Below, one piece after another: positions 27,448 to 36,570 of a stretch of 36,570 nt of DNA. The stretch comes from Phycisphaerae bacterium (GTDB lineage: Bacteria > Planctomycetota > Phycisphaerae > Tepidisphaerales > Tepidisphaeraceae): assembly GCA_030448225.1 (NCBI GenBank), contig JAUJNJ010000056.1:1-36570 (forward strand). Direction: 5' to 3'. The notes beneath the pieces are model-generated. The model ran no database searches, was not told where the DNA came from, and saw only the letters and a list, made by a program, of their open reading frames with translations. How positions within the stretch are numbered: position 1 is the first letter of the stretch; each line of letters starts with the position of its first letter. The position numbers and the translations under genes are program-made.

Positions 27448-28302
27448 GCCCGCCGCGACGGACCTGGCGGCCGGGGCCGGTGCGCCAGGGCCTTACATCG
27501 AATGCCGTCTCTAAGGGTCGATGGGAAGTACGACTCGCCCCGGCGTCAATCGTCGGGGCGGCTTCGTCTCAACGTCAATCGACCTTCCCGCGCCGCCTCG
27601 AAGACCGCGGCGGTGCGGCGGGCTCGCTGATCCCGCCGCCTCCTCCGCATCTCATCCCTCCAGATCCAAGTCGTCCATCGTAGCCAGTGTGTACGCCAGT
27701 CCGGCGGTACAGATCTGCATATTCGCTCTCATGTGAGTGTGCGGCGCGAGGTGAAAGCGTGCCATAGCGGAATCTGCCGCCTAGCAGCAAAGTGATCCAC
27801 ACATGCGGAGCAACGCCGTTGAAGAGGCCGATCTGTGAGGTGTCGCAGGGGAGGCGGGAGGCGGTACCTATGAGATTCCGTCCGTCGATGAATGTTAGCG
27901 GTCAATGGTCGTTGCTCTTGCACTCCGCAGATTGGGATGCCCCCCATCGGTCCAGCAGATCCCGGGTCACAGCATTCCGCCGCCGCTGCCAGCTACATCG
28001 CGTCCCCCTGGCTTTGGCATGAAAGCGGTACGCGTCGCGGCTGCCGGGTCGGGAGACATAGCCGACATCGCTAATGGCGATTTGATTACCGTTATCAAAA
28101 CGTCCATCGGCCACTCATCTGTAATTCGCGAAACAGCGCATTCACCTGCCTCAGCTCCTATCAATCATAGAAACCCGACGATCTGTTAAATTGAATATTT
28201 CTCTACCGCACCTTTCCCATAGTCGCTACTTTCCCCGCCGTTCGCGGGCGATTCACATCTGAACGCGCCATCTCGGGCAATTCAGTTCGCAGGGAGGGTG
28301 GC
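27448..28302. other. Long leader region of the giant gene, AT-richer
   Basis: 855 bases without a convincing gene. A 37-residue minus-strand frame (27652-27765) and a few others are open but lack motifs. From about 28060 to 28260 the A+T content rises (for example TTAAATTGAATATTTCTC at 28187-28204), which is unusual in this window and suggests a promoter or untranslated leader. GGGAGGG lies six bases before the ATG at 28303. I found no riboswitch I can name and no obvious hairpin terminator after the methyltransferase. Confidence 0.4.
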
Positions 28303-31300
28303 ATGGCAAGCCGGTCGTGGGGTTTCCGTCGTCGTGTTCAAGGATCGACTTCTCAGGCGGCCAAGGGGCGGCGTAAGCCGGAGATCGAACCGCTCGAAGG
28401 GCGCACGTTCGTTGACGGGCCGCTGACCGCGACGGCAGGCGGCGTGGCGTTGTCGGCACCGGCGATCAGCGCTTCGGCAGCCGAGGCGAAGGTCGGGAAC
28501 GAATCGTCCCACGCGTCGCCCCGCACGGACGGGCGCGCCGCCGGTGGTGCCGCCGAGCCGATCCGGGCCGTGCCGCGGTCGCCTGCTGCGGCACGAAGGC
28601 CGAGCCGTCGGGCCTGGCCGGCAGCGCAGGCCGCCCTGGCGACGACCACGGACGGCGACGCAACCGGGATGGAGACGTGGGACACCTCGACCTGCCGGAG
28701 CGGAGCTGCCGGCGGAGGTGCAAGGTTTTTCGTCGGACGGTTCATGCCGTCGCGCTGCTGGCCGGCGCGGAGCGACGGCGAACGACGGACGACTCGCACC
28801 TGGGCGACGAGCCGCCGGCAGCTGGTCGCCGACTCGCTGACCGAGTCGCGGCCAGCGCGGAAACCTGCGTCCGTTCCCGACGGCACCGTCATCCGCCCGG
28901 CCAGATCCGCCCTGGTTGTCCTCGGCGTCAGACGGCCCGGCGCCGGCCACGATGGCGCCGCGCCTTCGACGGTCTCGGCCCGCCCCCGCGCGCCGCCGCC
29001 GTCCCGACGAAACCCTCGGCGCCGCCCCCGCCGCGTCGATGACGGCCGGCGATCCCGAGGCGCCGACCGGCGTCACGGCCTCGCCGCTGGCTGCCAACCG
29101 CGTGAAGGTGGCGTGGTCGGACAACTCGCTTCGCGAGAACCGCGTCTACGTCGAGCGATCGGCCGACGGCGGCACCACTTGGCAGCCGCGCGCCGACCTC
29201 GCCGCGAGCAGCACCAGCTTCTACGACGGCGACGTCACGCCCGGTCAGGCCTACGTCTATCGCGTGCGCCATTCCTACCCGGGCTCGACGACCACCTACT
29301 CCGCCTACAGTAGCCCCGCGACCGCCACGCTGCCGGACCTCGCGGCGCCGGGCGCGGTGGTGGCCGCTGCCGCATCCGGCACGCGCGTGAACCTCGCGTG
29401 GACGGACACCAACGACGTCGAGCACGAGTACGAGGTCGAGCGCTCCGAGGACGGCGCGACGTGGTCGAGGCTGTACACCGGCGGCGGCGCCAGCCGGACC
29501 AGCCACGCCGACACCGACCTCACGCCCGGACGAGACTATTCGTACCGCCTGCGCGCCCGCTACTACGGCGGACCGGGCGGCCAGGTCTACTCCGCCTACA
29601 GCGCCGTGGCCTCCGCGACCACCACCCCGTTCGCCGGCCCATCGGACCTCGTCGCCACCGTCGTGTCCGGCACGCGCGTCGACCTCGCATGGGTCGACAC
29701 GAGCGATAACGAGGACGGCTTCGAGGTCGATCGCGCCGAGGCGGGCAGTTCCACCTGGACCCGCGTTGGCAGTAGCCAGCCCGCCGACCGCACGGCGGTA
29801 ACGGACGCCAACCTTACGCCGAGACGGCCGCGCCGGTCACCACGTCCGCGCTGGGCGCGCCGACAGAACTGGTCGCCACCAGCGCGTCACCCTCGCGCAT
29901 CGACCTTACCTGGCGTGACAACGCGGACGCAGAGAACGGTTACGCGCTCGAGCGGTCCGAGAACAGCGGCGCGAGCTGGTCCCAGATCGGGTCGATCCGC
30001 TCGGATCAGACCTCGTACGCCGACACGAACCTGACGCCTGGTCGGAGTTACCAGTATCGGCTGCGCGCGTCGTTCCCGTCGTACCCCACGCTGTACACCG
30101 CCTACACGCCCGTCGCCTCCGCCACGACCGCCACGCTGCCGGCGCCGACGGCCGTGACGGCGACAGCCGAGTCCGGCGCGCAAGTGCTACTCTCGTGGAC
30201 GGACGCCTCCGATGGCGAGTCGAGCTTCCACATCGAGCGCGCCGTCGGTTCCGGCACGACGTGGACCCACATCGGCTCCACGAGCGGCAACGTCACCCGC
30301 TACCTCGACACGAGCGGGAGGCCGGGCGCGACCTTGCGCTACCGCGTTCGCGCGTACCTCTCCAGCGGCGGCGGCGCCTACTCCAGCTTCGCCCCCGTGG
30401 CCGAGGTGAACACCCCCGCGCTAGCGGCGCCGAGCGGGCTGAAGGTTCGCGATGTGTCCGGCAAGCGCGTGGACCTGGCGTGGGCCGACAACAGTGACGT
30501 CGAGACCGGCTACGTCCTCGAGCGGTCCAACGACGGCGCCACCTGGAGCCACGTCACCACCACGTCCGCCGACCAGACCAGCTACGCCGACAGCGGCCTC
30601 ACGGCCGGCCGCACCTATCACTACCGGCTGCGCGCGGACTTCTACGACTACTACGGCGGGTCCGCCGGCTCCGCCTTCACGCCGGTCCTCATCGTCACGA
30701 CCACGCCCCTGGCCGCCCCGTCCACCCTGACAGCGACGGCCGTCGACCCCAGGCGTGTCGAGCTGACGTGGGCCGACCATTCCGACGGCGAGGGTTCGTT
30801 CGAGGTCGAGCGATCAGAGGACGGCGGCGCGAATTGGTCGAACGTCACGTCGACCTACTCGAACCAGACGAGTGTCGTCGACACCGGCGTCGGGGGCGGG
30901 CGGTCGTACCTCTACCGCGTGCGGGCGTCGGCATACGGTTCCCCCACCTATGCATACTCCGCCTTTAGCCCTACCGCTGCCGCGTCGACCCCGCTGGCCG
31001 CGCCGTACAACCTGCGCGCCGACGCGGTGGTGACGGGCGGAACGAGCCAGTTGTCCTGGTACAACCCGGAGTACTACTACAGGTAATGGCCTCAAGGTCG
31101 GGGAGCGCCAGGGGCTGGAAACGGACTTCCCACGCCCGTCGGTACCGCCGGCCGGGGCGCTACGAGTTTTACCGCTTCGTGGCTGGACTGCCGCCGCCGC
31201 TCGCCTATGAGTTCCGTGATCCGGCTCGGCCGGGCCGACGGCGACCTGGCCTACTCGAACACGGCCGGCACCGACCTCTGCGTTCTTGGTCTCCGAGCTG

Positions 31301-34300
31301 ATCGACCTGGTCGCCACCAGCAACTATGGCGGACAGGCAGCGCCTTCGGCAAGGCGACAACGCCGCGAACGAGGGCGGCTACGTCGTCGAGCAGTCGACG
31401 GACGACGGCGACGACCTGGACGCATCGCGGCGACGCCCGCGCACTACAGAGCCACACCGTGTCCGGCCTCGCCCCGGCGACGGTCTACGCGTTCCGCGTG
31501 TACGCGACGAGCGCGGCCGGCGGGACGTCGGCCGTCTCAAACGTTGCCGCGACGACGACGCCGGTGCTCCCGCCGACCGACCTGCGCGCGACCGCCGTCT
31601 CGGGCACGCGCGTCGACCTCGCTTGGGTCGACAACAGCGGAAACGAGGGCTCGTACGAGCTGGAACGCTCGGAAGACGGCGGCGCGTGGCGTCATGTGAC
31701 TTCGCCCTCCGCGAACCAGACGACCTACGCCGACACCGGTGTCGCCCCCGGCCGCACGTACGAGTACCGCATTCGGGCGTACGCGTCGTCCGGCGTGTAC
31801 TCGGAGTACGCGGCGGCGGCGGCGCCGGCCGCGACGCCCGCGCTGGCCGCGCCGGACGGGCTCGTGGTGACGCCGGTGAGCCCGACGCGAGTGGAACTGG
31901 CGTGGGAGGATACGTCCACGGAGGAAACGTACGTCATTGTCGAGCGCTCGGACGACGGCGGCGCGAACTGGTCGAACCCCGCCTGGCTCGAGGCCAACGT
32001 CACGCGCTACGCCGACACCGACGTGGCGCCGGGGCGAACCTACCTCTACCGCCTCGGCACCTACGCGTCGCCCGGCTCCACCTACTCCGCTTACACGCCC
32101 GCGGCGGAGGCGACCACGCCGACGCTCGCGGCCCCGGCCACTCTCTCGGCCGCCCCGGTCTCCGCCTTCCGCATCGACGTGACCTGGCCCGACGCCGGCG
32201 GTTCCGAGCAGGACTACGAGCTGGAGCGTTCGGAGAACGGCGGGACCAACTGGTCGCACGTCGCCACGCCCGAAGCCGAGCAGACGGCGTGTTCCGACGC
32301 GAATCTCGTCCCCGGCCGCACGTACCAATATCGGCTGCGGGCACGGGTGTACGCGTACCCCTCGTCCGCCTACTCGCCCTACACCGCCGTCGCTTCCGCC
32401 GCCACGCTGCCGCTGGCGGCGCCGTCGAACCTGTCGGCCGCGGCGGTGAGCGGAACGCGGGTGGACCTCGCGTGGACGGACAACTCCGACGGCGAGAGCT
32501 ACTTCCAGGTCGAGCGGTCGGAGAACGCGGGCGTCAGCTGGACGCAGGTCGACCGCTACGTGTCCGCCAACGTCACCCGCTACGCCGATACCGGCGCGTC
32601 GCCGGGCAAGACCTACCAGTACCGCGTGCGCGCCTACGCGAACAACGGCGGCGCCGTCTCGGCGTTCGGCGCGGAGGCCACGGCCGTCACCGCGGCGTTC
32701 TCGGCGCCGGCAGACCTCGTCGCCACGCCGTCGAGCGGCCGGGTGGAGCTGCGCTGGACCGACACCACGGACAGCGAGGACCTGTTCCGCGTCGAGCGGT
32801 CCGAGAACGGCGGCACGAGCTGGCAGGAGATCACCTCCACGGGCTCCAACGTGCGGAGCTACGTCGACGCCGGCGTGCTGCCGGGACGGACGTACCAGTA
32901 CCGCGTCAGCGCCTACCGCTACTCTGGCAGCATCCGGTCCCCCTACGGTAATGTCGCCTCGGCGGCCGTGCCCGCGCTGGCGGCGCCGTCCGGACTGTCG
33001 GCCGTCGCGCGTGACGGCTGGATCGACCTCGCCTGGGCCGACAACAGCGACGGCGAGGACTGGTTCCGCCTCGAACGCTCCGCCGACGGCGGTACGACTT
33101 GGACGCATCAGGCCTCGCCGTCCCGCAACGTCACGCGTTACGCCGATGCCGACGTCACGCCGGGCCAGGCGTATCAGTACCGCGTCAGCGCCTACCACTC
33201 GGGCGCGAACAGTTACACCCCGGCCACGCCCGCGGCCGCGGTCGTCGCCCAGCCGCTCGCCGCGCCGACCGACCCGTCGGGCGTGGCGACGTCGGCGTAC
33301 AGCGTCAGCATCTCGTGGGCCGACAACTCGTCGAACGAGTCCAACTTCTACGTCGAGATGCTCGACCCCACCGACAACAGCTGGAACTACGTGGGCTCCG
33401 TCGGCGAGAACGTCACGAGCTACGAGGCCACCGGCCTCCGCCCCGACACCGATCACCAGTTCCGCGTGCGCGCGTACCACAACCGCGGCGCGTACTCGGA
33501 CTACACGCAGCCGATCACGCTCACGACCGAGTCTGACGCTCCGACCGATCTCGCCGGCAAGGTCATGTCGCCGACGCGCATCAACTTGCGCTGGGTCGAC
33601 CGGTCCGACGAGCATTACTTCGAGATCGAGTCGTCGACCGACGGCGTCACGTTCACCACGCTCGAGAGCTACGGGCCCAGCGATCAGCCGACCTACGCCG
33701 CCACCGGGCTCACGCCCGCCACGACCTATCATTTCCGTGTCCGCGGGAACCGCGACTACTACGGCGACTACACGAATTACAGCGACGTCGTGACGGCCAC
33801 GACCGCCGCCACCAACGCCCCCAGCGGGCTGGTGGCGAGGGCGGCGTCGGGCGAGCGGATCGACCTCACGTGGAAGGACAATTCCCTCGACGAGACCGGC
33901 TTCCGGATCGAGCGTTCGACCGATGCGGGGGCCACCTGGTCGTCAGCCGGCCAGGCACCCGCGGGCGCGACGCGCTTCACCGACACCGGCCTGTCGCCGC
34001 TGACGACGTACCACTACCGCGTGCGGTCGTTCAACACGTTGGGCGAGTCGGTGCCATCGGCCCGCGCCAGCGCGACCACGCTCGCTCCCGCGCCTGCCGC
34101 CCCGGCCGACCTGGCGGCCGCGGCCACGTCGACGACCGAGGTCGCGCTGACCTGGTCCGACCGATCGGGCGACGAGCAAGGCTTCAGGCTCGAGCGCACG
34201 AGCGACGGCGGCGGGCGTTGGGTCGCGGTCGCGACGCTCGCACCCGGCACGGCCGCTTATACCGATCGCAACCTCTCGCCTAACACCGCATACGCATACC

Positions 34301-36570
34301 GCATCCGCGCCTTCAACGTTGGCGGCGACAGCGCGAACAGCAACACCGCCACCGTCTCGACGCTGCGACCACTGCCGGCCGCGCCGTCCGCGCTCACGGC
34401 GACCGCGACGTCGTCGACGACGCGCATCGACCTCGCGTGGACCGACCACGCTCACAACGAGCTCGGCTACCGCGTGGAGGCGCGCGCGCCCGGCGGGCTC
34501 TTCACCCAGATCGCCACGCCCGCGGCCGACGCGACGTCCTTCTCCGCCACCGGGCTGCGGCCGGGTACCGCCTACACGTTCCGCGTGCGCGCGTTCAGCG
34601 CCAGCGGCAACTCGCCCTACTCGAACACCGCCGCGGCCGAGACGCCCGCGATGGCGGCGCCCCGTGCGCCGACCGACGTGACCGCCGCCGTCGCCGCGAC
34701 CGGCGTGACCGTGAGCTGGGCTGACTCCTCGGTCGACGAGGAGGGGTTCGACGTCGAGCGCAGCGAAGACGGCGGCACGACTTTCGCGCCGCTCGGCGAG
34801 GCCGGCGCCGGCGCGACCGAGTTCGCCGATACCGCCGCGCAGGAAGGCGCCGTTTACCGCTACCGCGTACGGGCCCGCAACGCCGCGGGCACCAGCGAGT
34901 TCGCCGCGTCGGCCGACGTCGGCATGGCCACCGCCGCGCCGAGTGGGTTGATCGCCACCACGACCGTGGGCAGCGCCGCCGCCGAACTGGCGTGGGTCGA
35001 TCGCTCGTCCCGCGAGTCGCGTTTCGAACTCGAACGATCGACGGACGAGGGATCCACTTGGTCCGCCCTCGCCACCGTCGGTGCCGACGTCACCGCGTAC
35101 GCCGACCCAGCCTCGGCCTCCAACGCGCTTTATCGGGTCCGCGCGGTCGGGCCGGCGGGCGCGTCGGACTGGTCGAACGTGGCGGGCGTGGAGGACGTGG
35201 TCATTCTCCCCGACTGCGACCTCGCCGCCGGCGAGTGGTCGCTGGTCGACAACCCCGGCAGCGGCTCGGCCGTGCACGGCCAGGACGGCATCACGCTCGT
35301 GGAGGGGACGTCGTTCGTCGTCGCCATCGAGCAGCAGATCGAAGTGCCCGCCCATCCCGCCGTGCTCTCCATCCGCTACGCCGACCTCGCGTTCGACACC
35401 TCGGACGGCGACTCGATCAACGACGCCTTCGAGCTCGCGCTCGTCGGCGCGGACGGCCGCCCGCTCGTGGACCCGTTCGCGGCCGGGCGCGACGCCTTCT
35501 TCAACGTCACCGAGAGCCTCGCGCCTGCGCTCGGCGACGCCGCCGGCACGCGGGGGGACGAGGTGCGCCTCGACCTGGACGGCGTCCCCGCCGGCGCCGC
35601 CACGCTGATCGTGCGCCTCGTGAACAACGACTAGGACGACACGACGACCGTCCGCCTGCCGTGCGACCACGTCGACCCGCTCGTCGCCACCGCCACCGGT
35701 GCGCCCGGGGTCGACGAGGCCGCGCCGTACACGCTGAACCTGTCGGCCTCCGGGAGCGGGGCGGACGCGATCGAATCTTGGTCAATCGACTGGGGCGACG
35801 GTTCGGCCGCGCAGGCAACCCGCAGAGCGTGCAGCACGTGTTGGCCGACGGCGAGGCGTCGCACGCCGTCGTCGCCACCGCGAACGGGCCGGGCGGGGCG
35901 AGCGACGCCGCCGAGGCGGTTAACGTCGCCGTCCGCAACGTCGCGCCCGCGCTCGTCATTGACGGGCCGGCGACGACGGTGGAGGGCGCGGCTTACCCCC
36001 TCGCGCTCTCGTCCGCCGACCCCGGCGCCGACACGATCGCCTCCTGGCGGATCGACTGGGGCGACGGCATGGTGGAGACGATCGCCGGCAATCCGTCGTC
36101 GGTCACGCACGTCTACGCCGCGGGCCCGAACGCGCACACGATCCGCGCCACGGCCACCGACGAGGATGGCACGTTCGGCAGCAACACGCTCAGCGTCTCG
36201 GTGTCGGCCTCCGAACCGTCGGTCTCGATCGACGGCCCCGGCGTGGCCGACGAGGGATCGGCTTACGCGCTGACCTTGGCCGCCGCCGGGCCGGCGGCGG
36301 GGCGAATCACCTCGTGGTCGATCGACTGGGGCGACGGGTCGGCGCCGCAAGCCGTCGACGGCAATCCGTCGTCGGTCACGCACGTCTATTCGGACGGCGA
36401 CGCCGCGCGCACGGTGCGCGCGACGGCGACCGACCCGAACGGCACCTACGTCGCCGCCCCGCACGAGGTGAACGTGCGGAATGTGGCGCCGCGCCTGACG
36501 GTGGCCGGGCCGGCGTCGGTTAACGAAGGGTCGCCCTACGCCATCAGCTTCGGCGCGACCGACCCCGGTG
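28303..36570 (+). CDS. Giant LEPR-motif Fn3/PKD surface protein, open at 3' end (frameshifts, one TAG)
   Basis: Start ATG 28303 with GGGAGGG. The N-terminus, basic and then RRKPEIEPLEGRTF, carries the LEPR-type signature seen at the start of large exported planctomycete proteins. About 200 weakly conserved residues follow, with at least one frame change before 29000. Then come 22 Fn3 repeats (29060-35202), a beta-rich domain with the usual 'VVAIEQQIEVP', 'DAFELALVGADGRPLVDPFA', 'FFNVTES' and 'LIVRLVNND' (35203-35670), and PKD repeats with DWGDG (35671 on) that leave the window unfinished. More than 2,750 codons are visible. Breaks: a deletion at 29820, a burst at 31084-31410, TAG at 35632-35634 and a lost base near 35813. 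From 31410 to 35631 the frame is clean. It is probably an adhesin or matrix protein. Confidence 0.85.
29060..35202 (+). repeat. Array of 22 fibronectin type III repeats
   Basis: Units of about 92-97 residues (roughly 285 bases) start at a conserved 'AAPxxLxAxxxSGTRVDLAW' and continue 'DNSxxExxFxVERSxDGGxxW', 'YADTxxxPGRTYxYRVRAY'. Unit 3 is cut short at 29820 and units 8-9 are scrambled by frame changes. The early and middle units (1-15) are more alike than the last ones (18-22), which have 'TGLxPxTxYxFRVRAFN' and are closer to the generic Fn3 form. This suggests expansion by duplication on top of an older core. Fn3 units act as spacers and adhesive modules in exported proteins. Confidence 0.9.
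35203..35670 (+). other. Beta-rich pre-PKD domain containing TAG
   Basis: After the last Fn3 unit, 'CDLAAGEWSLVDNPGSG' opens a domain with 'ITLVEGTSFVVAIEQQIEVP', 'LSIRYADLAFDTSDGDSIND', 'AFELALVGADG', 'FFNVTES' and 'LIVRLVNND', then TAG (35632-35634), then DDTTTVRLP. I know this sequence type as a planctomycete module that normally runs unbroken through 'VNNDxDxxTxV' into PKD repeats. The stop therefore falls inside a conserved strand; one base change from GAG, AAG or CAG would make it. PKD coding continues in the same frame after it. Confidence 0.7.
35671..36570 (+). repeat. Tandem PKD repeats, continuing past the window
   Basis: Three complete units and part of a fourth, each about 90 residues, start 'xxxGPxxxxEGxxYxLxLxA', with 'SWxIDWGDGxxxxxxGNPSS' and 'VTHVYxxGxxxxTxRATATD'. 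The units are strongly alike, for example 'GNPSSVTHVY' is repeated exactly in the second and third. The first unit has one missing base near 35813; the frame from 35814 to the end is open. PKD domains are Ig-like folds in adhesins and polysaccharide-degrading proteins. Confidence 0.88.

Noticed and set aside
27652..27765. A 37-residue minus-strand frame ending in DLDLEG
   Set aside because: It looks mildly protein-like but has no ribosome-binding site, no motif and no neighbour relation; a chance frame is the simpler reading.
31537..33732. Long minus-strand frame opposite the Fn3 array
   Set aside because: Shadow of repetitive GC-rich coding; the repeat unit makes a low-complexity Arg/Val/Gly product.
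28303..36570. Fn3 array as a possible contact-dependent toxin carrier
   Set aside because: No toxin, Rhs or immunity gene is visible; the domains present are only adhesive or structural, and the C-terminus is outside the window.

Overview
The window is very GC-rich (roughly 70 %) with the gene style of a planctomycete, probably class Phycisphaerae. The evidence is two H-X9-DG-type pseudopilins, two PEP-CTERM proteins, a LEPR-type N-terminus ('EPLEGR') on a giant Fn3/PKD surface protein, and a membrane protein with a 'DDGQTFF' motif that I associate with planctomycetes. The taxonomic placement is inference from these families; no rRNA gene is present.

Layout. 1-4.5 kb is housekeeping: the 3' end of rbfA, then rtcB (RNA ligase) overlapping it by four bases; on the minus strand scpB (one frameshift) and a lipoprotein gamma-glutamyltransferase. 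4.8-7 kb holds a small basic protein with a ribosome-modulation-factor-like motif, a single-domain response regulator, and a small lipoprotein. 7.2-12.4 kb, all plus strand, holds a secreted GH127-type beta-L-arabinofuranosidase with an extra C-terminal lectin-like domain, a YhiN/HI0933-type flavoprotein (two frameshifts), and an unrecognised 406-residue cupin-like protein. 12.8-21 kb is a surface-protein block: pseudopilin plus long dockerin-like PEP-CTERM protein on the plus strand, facing a short PEP-CTERM protein, a one-pass membrane protein and a second pseudopilin on the minus strand, with two hairpin terminators between the halves. 21.3-26.4 kb is a poor, heavily frameshifted zone: an SGNH hydrolase, a small membrane protein, and remnants of a formylglycine-generating-enzyme-type (SUMF1) domain and possibly a third pseudopilin. 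26.4-27.4 kb is an intact SAM methyltransferase. From 28.3 kb to the window end runs one giant gene: LEPR motif, 22 Fn3 repeats, a beta-rich domain and at least four PKD repeats, open at the 3' edge.

Two general points. First, many genes are broken by single-base shifts, several in C or G runs, while others (ggt, the GH127 enzyme, 4.2 kb of the Fn3 array) are perfectly open. Part of this may be assembly error, but the breaks are clustered, most strongly at 19.4-25.2 kb and 31.08-31.41 kb. Second, I found no CRISPR array, tRNA, rRNA, integrase or transposase. The most unusual objects are the giant Fn3/PKD protein with an in-frame TAG, the mirrored pseudopilin/PEP-CTERM block, the cupin-like family, and the RMF-like small protein.
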